From positions 1 through 26,186 of the forward strand of contig JBEKJU010000019.1 in NCBI GenBank assembly GCA_050011095.1: DNA of 26,186 nt, in the 5' to 3' direction. The DNA is from JBEKJU01 sp050011095. Lineage in GTDB: Bacteria; Desulfobacterota; Syntrophorhabdia; Syntrophorhabdales; WCHB1-27. Within the stretch, counting starts at the first letter, position 1. Each line of letters opens with the position of its first letter. The translations under genes were made by a program, and so were the position numbers. Shown here one piece after another: positions 6,586-14,708 of this stretch. Below the pieces are notes generated by a model. It did not search any database. It was not told the DNA's origin and worked only from the letters and a program-made list of their open reading frames with translations.

Positions 6586-7508
6586 TTATAGAGCGGATTG
6601 GCCAAACGGCCCAGGGCCGCCGTGATCTCCGCCTCTCCGCCGAAGATCTTCTTTTTCCCGTTGGTGATTATGACACAGGTAGGCGTCGCCCCGATCCTGT
6701 CCTCGTTTATGAGCGCGGAGAGGGCCGCGAAGGTCGGTCTCGCGTCGATCTCCTTGAATTTCACATCGCGCGTCTTCAGGTAAGCTTCGAGCCTTTCCTT
6801 CTCTCCTATCTTGTCCCCGGCCGCCTCAAAAAGAATCTTCCTGGACCGGAGGGCCTGATCAAAGCCCCTGTCCTCGTTCAGCATATATAGAAAATATCTG
6901 GCGTAGAGCGGCGTGGCCGCATGGATCGGGGTGTCGACGAGGGTGAGCGTGATGGTGTTGTTGTAGATTAGCTCCTTCAGCAGCGGCTCGATCTTCGGCT
7001 CCATGCGGCTGCAGGGACCGCAGAAATAATCCGTGTAGAGCCTCACCTGCACCTTCCCCTTCCCGAAAGAAGGGAAAAGGACCTCGTCGCCGTAGACCGG
7101 CGTCGCGCTCCCCTTGAAGAAGAGGAGAAAAGCGAGAAAACCGATTGCCGCGGCGAGACCGATCATGGGAAGCCTCGACCGCCTGAAGTTGTAAAGGAAG
7201 AGAAAAACGAGGATGGCGGCGAAGGTCAGGCAATAGGGACAGTACGTGCCGTTCCTGACCTGAAAAGCCACCAGGTAGATCTCCGTCCCGATCCCCATGG
7301 AAAGCACGGCGAGATGGGGCACATCCTGCCTGAAGAGGGCCAGCAGAAAGAGAAGGACCGCGTAGACGAGGCCCAGATACTTGAGATCGACCCGCAACAC
7401 CTCGCCTTTCAAGAACGTGCAGGAGCCGCCGCAATAATTATAGAAAACGATAACGCCGAGACCGACCAGCGGCAATGCGATATTGACTATCCTTCGTGCG
7501 CCCGTCAC
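6564..7508 (-). CDS. VKOR-thioredoxin fusion, disulfide-forming membrane protein
   Basis: 314-residue membrane protein for making disulfide bonds in exported proteins. The N-terminal half resembles bacterial vitamin K epoxide reductase homologues: CGGSC (Cys26, Cys30) after the first helix and CPYC (Cys90-Cys93) in a later helix, with about five hydrophobic segments in all. A DsbA-like thioredoxin domain follows, with CGPC (163-166) and a cis-proline loop GATPT near the C-terminus. In this family VKOR re-oxidises the thioredoxin domain and passes electrons to quinone. The GTG start has only a weak ribosome site. The last six residues and the stop come from the palindromic element. The gene is transcribed alone from a good promoter. 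Confidence 0.9.
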   Translation of the reverse strand: MTGARRIVNIALPLVGLGVIVFYNYCGGSCTFLKGEVLRVDLKYLGLVYAVLLFLLALFRQDVPHLAVLSMGIGTEIYLVAFQVRNGTYCPYCLTFAAILVFLFLYNFRRSRLPMIGLAAAIGFLAFLLFFKGSATPVYGDEVLFPSFGKGKVQVRLYTDYFCGPCSRMEPKIEPLLKELIYNNTITLTLVDTPIHAATPLYARYFLYMLNEDRGFDQALRSRKILFEAAGDKIGEKERLEAYLKTRDVKFKEIDARPTFAALSALINEDRIGATPTCVIITNGKKKIFGGEAEITAALGRLANPLYKGSEGNK

Positions 7509-7525
7509 AGAAAATCCCGCTAATC

Positions 7526-7554
7526 TTTATAGTGCAATTCATCGGGCAAGTCAA
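7526..7554 (-). promoter_or_regulatory. Promoter of the VKOR-thioredoxin gene
   Basis: Minus-strand TTGACT (7549-7554) and TATAAA (7526-7531) with a 17-base spacer. The start point would be near 7519, leaving a leader of only about ten bases before the GTG at 7508. Confidence 0.75.
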
Positions 7555-7685
7555 GCTGCCGCCTGTTCGGCGGGCGGACCGCCGCGCTTTTCCCGTCCTA
7601 TCTTGTCGTTGATATTCGCGCCAAAATATGGGAAAACTTCCGATAGGCCTACTGGGAGATGGACCCACGAAACCGGGTTGCTTGT

Positions 7686-7719
7686 CTTCGGCGCCACCCA
7701 CGCGGTGGGTGTCGCGAAG
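7686..7719 (+). promoter_or_regulatory. Strong hairpin in the leader of the unknown exported protein
   Basis: CTTCG and CACCCAC pair with GTGGGTG and CGAAG around a GCG loop, with a small internal mismatch, giving a stem of about 15 pairs. It ends 18 bases before the GAGGAG ribosome site of the gene at 7750. There is no U-tract. A second possible stem, ACCC/GGGT, lies just upstream. I recognise no known riboswitch. Confidence 0.45.
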
Positions 7720-7749
7720 CGGGCCGGCGGTCACGTGAGGAGAGCTTTG

Positions 7750-8766
7750 ATGCGACAACAAGGATGTGGCGAAGAAAAGCGGCTCGGTATGAACCGACGG
7801 ACGAGGATGGTCGCCCGCGCCTTATCGCTTATCCTCCTTATCGTGTGCTGCCGCGCCGACGCCCTCTGGGCCCAGCGGAGAGGCGAGGGGGTGGGAGACA
7901 TGTTACGGGGCGGGGTACCTGGTTCAGGCAGGGAAAAGCTTCTGGCCCTGGACTATGACGGCGCGCCTTTCGACATCACCCGCGAAAGGCTCCCTCGCGC
8001 ATACGGCGGTCACAACGCCCGGCTCATCGCCGGCTCCATCGAGACCATTATGGCGAAACAGGCGGGGGGGGCCGAAGGGGACGCGCCCTATCCGTCGACC
8101 GGCCTGGCCGGCGATACCCCCACCACAGGCACCCTGACGCTGGGCAGCGTCTACGCGTTCATGGTAAAACCCGACGCGTACGCGTACAAGAAGCACGAGC
8201 AGGTCATGCAGGTCTCCTGCGATCTCTGGAGGATACTCGCAAAGGGAACGGCCGGCAACAGCCTCGCCGGCTTCAGGGTCGACTACATCCCGCAGGTGGA
8301 TAACAGCTATACCACGACGGACGCGAGCGGCGCGAAGATCGTGATCGAAGAGGTCAAGTTCCGGGAGTACACGATCGCCTTTGACAACCTGGGCGATTTT
8401 CCGGCCGAAGTGGTTGCCCTTCCCGCTGTGGCCAAGGGGAAGGGCAACCACCCTGTCGATCCCGACGATGCGTTGCTCAAAGGTGGCATGCGCGCGGCCG
8501 TCAGCACGGCGAAGGTCAAGCCGGACGAGCTTGAGCGCAACATGAGGCTCCTCGTGGTCTGCCGCCTCGCGCAGCCGTACGTGACATCCGAAAGCATACA
8601 CGAGGTGGGCTCGCCTGAAAGACCCCGGGAGTATCTTGCCCAGCACGAATACCTCCACGTCCGCCTTCTGGAGCTATGGTTTTATGATGCGGCGACCGGC
8701 GAGGTCCTCACAAAAATAATGCCCGGGCAAAATCCGAAGGCCCATCAGGCCGCGCCGGCGGCGTAG
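7750..8766 (+). CDS. Exported protein of unknown function
   Basis: I do not recognise the family. From ATG 7750 (seven bases after GAGGAG) the protein has 338 residues. A hydrophobic core of signal-peptide type (ALSLILLIVCC) followed by ALWAQ suggests export and cleavage near that alanine. Starts at 7789 or 7807 would give a more ordinary n-region but have poorer ribosome sites. The mature protein has no further membrane helix. It has a low-complexity Gly/Pro/Thr stretch near GDTPTTGTLTLGS, then a mixed domain with CDLWRILAKG, KIVIEEVKFREYTIAFDNLGDFP and a C-terminal HEYLHVRLLELWFYDAATGEVL segment. Only one Cys remains near the middle and one later. The gene stands alone, convergent with rlmI 31 bases away, behind a structured leader. 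Confidence 0.75.
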   Translation: MRQQGCGEEKRLGMNRRTRMVARALSLILLIVCCRADALWAQRRGEGVGDMLRGGVPGSGREKLLALDYDGAPFDITRERLPRAYGGHNARLIAGSIETIMAKQAGGAEGDAPYPSTGLAGDTPTTGTLTLGSVYAFMVKPDAYAYKKHEQVMQVSCDLWRILAKGTAGNSLAGFRVDYIPQVDNSYTTTDASGAKIVIEEVKFREYTIAFDNLGDFPAEVVALPAVAKGKGNHPVDPDDALLKGGMRAAVSTAKVKPDELERNMRLLVVCRLAQPYVTSESIHEVGSPERPREYLAQHEYLHVRLLELWFYDAATGEVLTKIMPGQNPKAHQAAPAA

Positions 8767-8797
8767 ACGGCCCCGGTACAGCCTGCCTTCCCCGCCC

Positions 8798-9967
8798 CTA
8801 TTCACCGCTTCCGCGTCGTCTCAGCCTCACGATGAGCCCCTTAAGGTACTCCGTCTCAGGGATTGTCAGGAGCACCGGGTGGTCCCCGGCCTGGGAAAGC
8901 TCGCGGACAAGGTAGGCATCGGCGTTGCCGTAGGCCGCAATCCGGACCATGTCCCGGAACCTGGACCTCTTCATGTGGTAGGAGCAGGAGAAGGTGAAGA
9001 GGTGCCCCTCAGGGGGAAGATGTCTCAGGGCCTTCTTATGGAGGTCGATGTACCCCTTCTCGCCCTCCCTGAGCCTCTTTTTCGATTTTATGAACGAGGG
9101 CGGATCGAGGACGATCACATCGTGCTCCCCCGTTACACTTTTTAGGAAATCGAAGCAGTCGGCCTTCACGAACTCGCCTCCCGCGAGCTTGTTCAACCTG
9201 GCGTTTTCCCTGCACATATCCAGGGCCTGCGCGGATGAGTCGACGAAGGTCACCGAAGGGGCCCCGAAATACAGCGCGTGAAGGCCGAATCCCCCCGTAT
9301 AGCAGAAGAGGTCGAGGACGCGCCTGCCGCGCGCGAATTCCTTCATGGCGAGCCTGTTCTCCTGTTGGTCGAAATAGAAGCCTGTCTTGTGGCCGGCGAG
9401 GATGTCCACGAGGATTCGGAGCGGCCCTGCCCTGATGACCGCCTCCCTGGTAACGTTCCCCCCGGCTACCTCCGTGTAGCAGGGAAGGCCCTCCTCCTTC
9501 CGGCTCGGGCTGTCGTTCCTGAGCACCACCGCCCGCGGCGACAGGACCTTCTTCACCGCGTCGACTATGGACCCCCTCTGCCTCTCCATGCCGTACGTCA
9601 AAAGCTGGACCACTACCTGGTCCTCGTACTTGTCGACCACGAGTCCCGGAACAAAATCCGACTCCGAATTGACGACCCTGAAGCTGCCTTCATAACGGCC
9701 TGCCCGGAGCCTCAGGGCCTCCTCGATGCGGGCGGAAAAAAACGGCTCGTCGACGGCAACCCTCCGGCGGGAGAGCAGCCGGATGGCGATCAGGCTCCGT
9801 GGGTTGTAGTAGCCCATGCCGAGGAATCTCTCCTTCTCGCCCGTCACCTCGACCACCTCCCCCTCGGGGATGCCCTCGGGCCGTGCCTTCACCTGGTTGC
9901 TGAATACCCAGAGATGACCCGCGATGATCGATTCCTGGGCAGCCTTGTCTACCTCTATCCGTTCCAT
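8798..9967 (-). CDS. rlmI: 23S rRNA (cytosine-C5) methyltransferase, RlmI family
   Basis: SAM-dependent enzyme that in E. coli methylates C1962 of 23S rRNA. The 389 residues (E. coli 396) show a PUA-like N-terminal RNA-binding domain (EVDKAAQESIIAGHLWVFSNQV), a middle domain and a Rossmann methyltransferase domain. Diagnostic stretches are GHKTGFYFDQQENR, the SAM loop VLDLFCYTGGFGLHA and the catalytic DPPSF, with a later FSCSYHM. The frame is open 40 codons further upstream, but the ATG at 9967 has AGGAAGG seven bases ahead and gives the family N-terminus. It is a single gene with its own promoter. Several paralogues of this family exist, so the exact target base is inferred. Confidence 0.9.
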   Translation of the reverse strand: MERIEVDKAAQESIIAGHLWVFSNQVKARPEGIPEGEVVEVTGEKERFLGMGYYNPRSLIAIRLLSRRRVAVDEPFFSARIEEALRLRAGRYEGSFRVVNSESDFVPGLVVDKYEDQVVVQLLTYGMERQRGSIVDAVKKVLSPRAVVLRNDSPSRKEEGLPCYTEVAGGNVTREAVIRAGPLRILVDILAGHKTGFYFDQQENRLAMKEFARGRRVLDLFCYTGGFGLHALYFGAPSVTFVDSSAQALDMCRENARLNKLAGGEFVKADCFDFLKSVTGEHDVIVLDPPSFIKSKKRLREGEKGYIDLHKKALRHLPPEGHLFTFSCSYHMKRSRFRDMVRIAAYGNADAYLVRELSQAGDHPVLLTIPETEYLKGLIVRLRRRGSGE

Positions 9968-9998
9968 GAAAGGGCCTTCCTCTCTCAAGGCATGCACC

Positions 9999-10027
9999 AT
10001 TCTAAGGCCCGGGCGGGAATAAGGCAA
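9999..10027 (-). promoter_or_regulatory. Promoter of rlmI
   Basis: Minus-strand TTGCCT (10022-10027) and TAGAAT (9999-10004) with a 17-base spacer. The start would be near 9992, about 25 bases ahead of the ATG. Confidence 0.65.
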
Positions 10028-10089
10028 GAGATCCCCGTCAGCGCATGGCTGCCCGGATGCGTTTGCCCCTGGGCCTGCTGGAGGCACCT

Positions 10090-10117
10090 TTCACAAAACA
10101 TGCTTTTGTGTTATATT
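10090..10117 (+). promoter_or_regulatory. phoH promoter with embedded palindrome
   Basis: TTCACA (10090-10095) and TATATT (10112-10117) lie 16 bases apart. Between them a perfect inverted repeat CACAAAA-N5-TTTTGTG (10092-10110) fills the spacer, where a repressor would block RNA polymerase. The promoter call is moderate; the palindrome is exact. Confidence 0.55.
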
Positions 10118-10154
10118 ACGTGAGAGAAACCATACGGAGGTTCGCCAGGCTTTC

Positions 10155-11153
10155 TTGGAAGAGAAGACGGAAGAAGAGGTAGTGCAGCTCTCCTTTGATG
10201 ATACTCACCTGGCCCGCAACCTGTTCGGCCCGCGAGAAGAGAATATAAAATACCTGAAGAAGTATTTCAAGGTGAGGACGAGCGTGCGGGGAAACCACGT
10301 CACCCTGGTGGGCAAGAAGAAAGAGGTCGAGAATACGAGCAAGGTGATTCACGAGCTCGCGGGCATCGTCCAGAAGGGTTTCGCCATCAATCAATCCGAC
10401 ATAGATCATGCCGTCCGCTACATCGCCCACACGAACAAGGGCATCGATGAGCTGTACGGGGACCAGGTCTATATCCCGCCGACCCGCAAGGTCATTATCC
10501 CGAAGACCCGGAACCAGAAGCTCTACGTCGAGGCCATACGGAAACACGACATCGTCATAGGCATAGGCCCGGCGGGGACCGGAAAGACCTATCTGGCCAT
10601 GGCCATGGCCCTTTCCGCATATTTCAACAAGGAAGTTTCACGGATCATCCTCACAAGGCCAGCCATAGAAGCGGGCGAGAAACTGGGTTTCCTCCCCGGC
10701 ACCCTGTATGAAAAGGTAAATCCCTATCTCAGGCCGCTCTATGACGCCCTCTACGACATGGTGGATATGGACAGGGCGACCCGGCTCATCGAGAAAGGGG
10801 TGCTCGAGATAGCGCCGCTCGCGTTCATGCGCGGCAGAACACTGAACGACGCGTTCGTCATCCTAGACGAGGCCCAGAACACCGCATCGGAGCAAATGAA
10901 AATGTTCCTCACCCGTCTCGGCTTTTCTTCGAAGACCGTGGTCACGGGCGACGTGACGCAGATAGACCTCCCCGATAAGCGCACGTCGGGACTCGTCGAG
11001 GTGCAACACATCCTCAAGGGCATCAAGGGGATAAAGTTTATCTATTTTACCGAGAAGGACGTGGTGAGACACCCCCTCGTGCAGAAGATCATCAGGGCTT
11101 ATGAAAAGAAGGCCGCGGCTGAAGGAGCAAGAAATGAAGAGCGAAAGGGATAG
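10155..11153 (+). CDS. phoH: PhoH-like ATPase (YbeZ family)
   Basis: Cytoplasmic P-loop ATPase, in E. coli YbeZ a partner of the endoribonuclease YbeY. The 332 residues show a KH-like N-terminal region (GNHVTLVGKKKEVE), Walker A GPAGTGKT (138-145), Walker B AFVILDEAQN and sensor-type VVTGDVTQIDLP. The start is a TTG at 10155. A GGAGG sits 14 bases away, rather far, and no ATG or GTG in frame fits, so the exact start is less certain than the gene. It is first in a phoH-pgpH-ybeY-lnt group and overlaps the next gene by 20 bases. The presence of ybeY two genes later supports a role in RNA processing or ribosome quality control. Confidence 0.94.
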   Translation: MEEKTEEEVVQLSFDDTHLARNLFGPREENIKYLKKYFKVRTSVRGNHVTLVGKKKEVENTSKVIHELAGIVQKGFAINQSDIDHAVRYIAHTNKGIDELYGDQVYIPPTRKVIIPKTRNQKLYVEAIRKHDIVIGIGPAGTGKTYLAMAMALSAYFNKEVSRIILTRPAIEAGEKLGFLPGTLYEKVNPYLRPLYDALYDMVDMDRATRLIEKGVLEIAPLAFMRGRTLNDAFVILDEAQNTASEQMKMFLTRLGFSSKTVVTGDVTQIDLPDKRTSGLVEVQHILKGIKGIKFIYFTEKDVVRHPLVQKIIRAYEKKAAAEGARNEERKG

Positions 11154-12840
11154 GCCTCCCTCGCGTCTCTGGCTGCGGAGATACCTCATTGTCGCCCTTT
11201 TTGCCCTCGTCCTCGGCGCCCTTGTCGACCTCAAGCTTCCCTCTCAGGCCGGCCGGTATCAGGTCGGGGATATAGCGACCAGGACCGTCCGCTCGACTGC
11301 CGACTACACGGTTCCCGGCTCCGGCGCGAGCCTCAAGAAGGGAGAGGTGATCGTCAGGGAAGGCGAAAGAATAAGCCCCGCGGACGAGCAGAAGCTCGAC
11401 GCCATCAGGGACCTGCAAAAGAAGAGGGCTCCCCTCACGACCCGCACGATCCTGTTTTTCCTCATATTTTTCTCGTTCATCGCCATCGTCTTCGAGTTCG
11501 CCGACCGTCACATCAAGAAATTCAAGCTGTCCCGGAAGGACTTTATCTTCTCCGCGGCCCTCACCGTCTTTACGGTCCTCATGATACGGATCTCCCTCGC
11601 CGTCTTCGACCGCTTCGTTCCGGATTACGCCTCGCTGCTGTTCTACATATTTCCCCTCTTTCTTTTCGGCATCGTCATGAGGACAGTCCTTTTTTCAGAG
11701 GCGGTTTTTGTCTTTTCCACCATTCTCGGTGTCGCCGTGGCATTCGCCGTTGAAAACGGCCTCTCCATCTTTGTCTACACCTTCCTCGGCAACCTCGTCG
11801 CGTCCTATTTTTCGGGCCGGGTCGAAAAGAGGACAACCATGCTCGGGGCCGGCTTCTTCGCCGCGGCCGTCATGTCGTTTGTCATGTCTCTCTTCCACAT
11901 GCTCCTCGGACAGCCCCTCGCCGAGCTGCCCCTGAAAGTCACCTTCATCCTCCTCGGCGGCATCGGGAGCAGCCTGATGACGGCGGGCCTCCTCCCCGTG
12001 ATCGAGCATGTCTTCGACTACACGACCAACTTCAAGCTCCTTGAACTCGCGAATCTCGAACACCCCCTGCTCGAACAGATGATGGTCTCGGCCCCCGGCA
12101 CGTACCACCACAGCATTCTCGTGGGGAACCTCTGCAAAGTGGCTGCCGAAAGCATAGGGGCCCATCCCATCCTTACGAGGGTCGCCGCGTACTACCACGA
12201 TATCGGAAAACTGAAGATGGCCCACTACTTCATAGAGAACAGGCGGGGCTTCGAAGACGCGCACCGCAACCTGTCGCCCAGCATGAGCAGCCTCATCATC
12301 CTGTCGCATGTGAAGGAAGGAATGGAACTCGCCGAGAAATACCACCTCGGAAAGAAGATTTACGAGATCATTCAGCAGCACCACGGAACGAGCCTCGTGA
12401 GTTTTTTCTACAAGAGGGCCAAGGACATGGAGGACCCCGAACTCTCCCTGATCGACGAAAAGGACTTCAGGTACGGCGGACCCAAGCCGCAGACGAGGGA
12501 GGCCGGCATCGTGATGCTCGCGGACGCGGTCGAGGCGGCGTCGAGAACCCTCGAGGACCCGAGCCCCAAGAGGATAGAGACCCACGTGCAGACCATCATA
12601 GAGCAGATATTCCTGGACGGTCAGCTCGACGAGTGCGAGCTTACGCTGAAAGACCTCCACGCCATCCAGAAGAGCTTTATTACCATCCTTATAGGTGTTT
12701 TCCATCAACGGATAGAATATCCCGAAAGGACCGATGATGACGGTGCTTATAAAAACTTCCCGAGGCTTGTTGAGACTGGACAAAAAACGGCTAAGAGGCA
12801 TAACGGAAGACTTACTCGCCTGTTTAGGGCTGCAGGATAG
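11134..12840 (+). CDS. PgpH/YqfF-like 7TM HD-domain phosphodiesterase with reduced ectodomain
   Basis: Membrane protein with a cytoplasmic HD phosphohydrolase domain; the family hydrolyses cyclic di-AMP in Firmicutes. From ATG 11134 (six bases after AAGGAG) it has 568 residues. One helix is followed by a short region outside the membrane (about residues 35-103), then about seven helices to residue 292. The HD domain has GTYHHS (His325-His326), YYHDIGKL (His355-Asp356), SHVKEG, QQHHGTS and LADAVEA metal-site motifs. Relatives usually carry an ectodomain of about 200 or more residues; here only its two ends seem kept. The conserved domain finishes at about HQRIEYPE, yet the frame continues roughly 35 residues into ybeY. 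Whether the substrate is c-di-AMP here is inference. Confidence 0.88.
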   Translation: MKSERDRPPSRLWLRRYLIVALFALVLGALVDLKLPSQAGRYQVGDIATRTVRSTADYTVPGSGASLKKGEVIVREGERISPADEQKLDAIRDLQKKRAPLTTRTILFFLIFFSFIAIVFEFADRHIKKFKLSRKDFIFSAALTVFTVLMIRISLAVFDRFVPDYASLLFYIFPLFLFGIVMRTVLFSEAVFVFSTILGVAVAFAVENGLSIFVYTFLGNLVASYFSGRVEKRTTMLGAGFFAAAVMSFVMSLFHMLLGQPLAELPLKVTFILLGGIGSSLMTAGLLPVIEHVFDYTTNFKLLELANLEHPLLEQMMVSAPGTYHHSILVGNLCKVAAESIGAHPILTRVAAYYHDIGKLKMAHYFIENRRGFEDAHRNLSPSMSSLIILSHVKEGMELAEKYHLGKKIYEIIQQHHGTSLVSFFYKRAKDMEDPELSLIDEKDFRYGGPKPQTREAGIVMLADAVEAASRTLEDPSPKRIETHVQTIIEQIFLDGQLDECELTLKDLHAIQKSFITILIGVFHQRIEYPERTDDDGAYKNFPRLVETGQKTAKRHNGRLTRLFRAAG

Positions 12841-13186
12841 AGACGTCAGCATCTTTTTTACCGACGACAAGAGGATCGCGGCGCTCAACCGGAAATGCTT
12901 CGGCAAGCGCTCCCCCACGAACATCATCTCCTTTTCCTATCTGGACGGCTTTGAATCGGAGATAATCGGGGACCTCATCATCTCCGTGGAACGCGCAGAA
13001 GCTGAGGCCCACGAGGCGGGCCTGCCCCTTTACGAAAGACTTTTTTCCCTCATCATTCACGGACTGCTTCACGTGCTCGGCTTCCATCATGAAAACGGAG
13101 GCCTGGAGGCGCGGCGGATGCGCTACAGGGAGAACAGGCTCCTGGCTTATGTTACAGGACTTCCCGCATATAAAGAAATTATATAG
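12737..13186 (+). CDS. ybeY: Endoribonuclease YbeY
   Basis: Zinc-dependent single-strand RNase acting in 16S rRNA 3'-end maturation and ribosome quality control. The 149 residues end in the diagnostic HGLLHVLGFHHE metal-binding motif, equivalent to HGxLHLxGYDH, with His substituting the usual Asp before the third ligand. The segment SPTNIISFSY corresponds to the typical PTDVLSFP region. Two adjacent ATGs occur at 12734 and 12737; the second is six bases from AAGGA and preferred. The gene overlaps the preceding HD gene by over 100 bases in another frame and the next gene by 38 bases. Placement next to phoH matches the usual cluster. Confidence 0.95.
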   Translation: MTVLIKTSRGLLRLDKKRLRGITEDLLACLGLQDRDVSIFFTDDKRIAALNRKCFGKRSPTNIISFSYLDGFESEIIGDLIISVERAEAEAHEAGLPLYERLFSLIIHGLLHVLGFHHENGGLEARRMRYRENRLLAYVTGLPAYKEII

Positions 13187-14708
13187 CCTCTCCTTTCTCT
13201 CGGGTGTGCTCCTCGTCGTCTGCCAGCCGCCCGTCTCCCTCTTTTTTCTGGCCTACGTGGCCCTCGTCCCCCTTCTTTTTGCGTTGAAAAGGGGCGAAGG
13301 GCGCCTCAACTTTCTCATGGGCTTCATCGCCGGCGTCGTCTCTTACCTGGGCCTCGTCTACTGGGTAGTAGTCGCCATGAACACGTTCGGAGGGCTGAGC
13401 GTGCTCTTCAGTCTCCTCACGCTCTTCCTTTTGGTCCTTTATCTTTCCCTCTTCACCGCCTGCTTCACCTGGCTCGTCTCCTTTCTCGACGACCGCCTCC
13501 GCATCCCCGTCTTCGTGAGCGCCCCGATCGTGTGGGTACTCCTGGAATACCTGAGGGGCTTTCTCCTCTCGGGCTTCCCCTGGTCCTTCCTGGCCCATTC
13601 GCAGTATAACGTCCTGCCCCTCGTTCAGGTCGTGTCGGTTACGGGCACCTATTTCCTCTCCTTTCTCCTCGTCGCCGCGAACTGCCTGATCTACGAGGTG
13701 CTAGCCAATAGGCGTTTCCCCTTCGCCTACGGCTCTTTCGTGGTCCTCCTTTTCGCCGCCTGCCTGGTCTCCGGTTTTCACCGGTTGAGCCAGCCCATGA
13801 CGGCCGCCATGGGAACGTCCATTGTCCAGGGCAATATCAGCCAGGACGTCAAGTTCGATGAGGCCTACAAGGGGCATATCATCCGGACCTATCACGCCCT
13901 CACCGTTCTTCGCTCGCACCCATCGGACCTCGTCATATGGCCGGAAACGGCCATGCCTTTCATTTTCTTGCGGGATGGGGCAAGCCTGGGCGTACGCGCC
14001 CTCCCCATGGCCCTCTCGAACCGCCTCCTTTTCGGGACGATATCGAGGGATGACCGGGGGAGGTACTACAACACGGCATACGTCATCGGGAAAAGGGGGG
14101 AGATCTGCGCCAGTTACAGCAAGAACCACCTCGTCCCATTCGGCGAATATACGCCCCTGGCCGCCTATTTTCCTTTCCTGGAGAGGATCAGTGTCGCCGT
14201 CGGCGATTTCTTCCCGGGGCCATCCCATGACCCCATGGTCACGGATGCCGGAAAGATAGGCGTCCTCATCTGCTACGAAGGCGTCTTCCCCTCTATTACG
14301 AACGAGACGGTGAGAAGGGGGGCGGAGGTGCTCGTGAACATCACGAACGATGCGTGGTTCGGCAGATCATCCGCCCCTTACCAGCATTTCGCCTTTTACA
14401 TCTTCAGGGCGGTTGAGACGGACCGCTACCTTTTGAGGGCGGCAAACACGGGCATCAGCGCCATCATCGACCCGCGGGGGCGAACCATGGCGAAAACGGG
14501 CATATTCGAAGAGGCCGTGCTGAACGGCGCGTACGGCCTGAGACGCACACGGACGATTTACGTGAGATACGGAGATTATTTCGTCCTCTTCGCCTTTTTG
14601 TTCCTCTTTGCGCTCGTGCTCGTAAGGGTGGCCGCGATCAAATCCAGGACCCACGCCGACCCCGAACACAAGCCCGCGCCTACTCTTTCCAGTCGAAAAA
14701 TTCTTTGA
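13149..14708 (+). CDS. lnt: Apolipoprotein N-acyltransferase
   Basis: Inner-membrane enzyme that adds the third acyl chain to lipoproteins, evidence for a Gram-negative envelope. 519 residues (E. coli 512): about six N-terminal helices, then a nitrilase-type domain outside the membrane and a C-terminal helix. The catalytic triad is visible as Glu266 in WPETAMPF, Lys325 in YSKNHLVPFGEY and Cys375 in ICYEG. The frame is open 20 codons further upstream, but the residues there are charged and unlike the family; ATG 13149 gives MLQDFPHIKKLY, although its ribosome site is weak. The 3' end overlaps the convergent dnaJ by 29 bases, so the last residues are an extension beyond the final helix. Confidence 0.95.
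   Translation: MLQDFPHIKKLYSLSFLSGVLLVVCQPPVSLFFLAYVALVPLLFALKRGEGRLNFLMGFIAGVVSYLGLVYWVVVAMNTFGGLSVLFSLLTLFLLVLYLSLFTACFTWLVSFLDDRLRIPVFVSAPIVWVLLEYLRGFLLSGFPWSFLAHSQYNVLPLVQVVSVTGTYFLSFLLVAANCLIYEVLANRRFPFAYGSFVVLLFAACLVSGFHRLSQPMTAAMGTSIVQGNISQDVKFDEAYKGHIIRTYHALTVLRSHPSDLVIWPETAMPFIFLRDGASLGVRALPMALSNRLLFGTISRDDRGRYYNTAYVIGKRGEICASYSKNHLVPFGEYTPLAAYFPFLERISVAVGDFFPGPSHDPMVTDAGKIGVLICYEGVFPSITNETVRRGAEVLVNITNDAWFGRSSAPYQHFAFYIFRAVETDRYLLRAANTGISAIIDPRGRTMAKTGIFEEAVLNGAYGLRRTRTIYVRYGDYFVLFAFLFLFALVLVRVAAIKSRTHADPEHKPAPTLSSRKIL

Noticed and set aside
7640..7749. A cyclic di-GMP (GEMM) riboswitch before the exported-protein gene.
   Set aside because: The conserved GEMM core and its tetraloop-receptor signature are not present; only generic hairpins are seen.
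9278..10123. A 281-codon plus-strand frame opposite rlmI.
   Set aside because: Antisense to a well-conserved methyltransferase; no recognisable domain.
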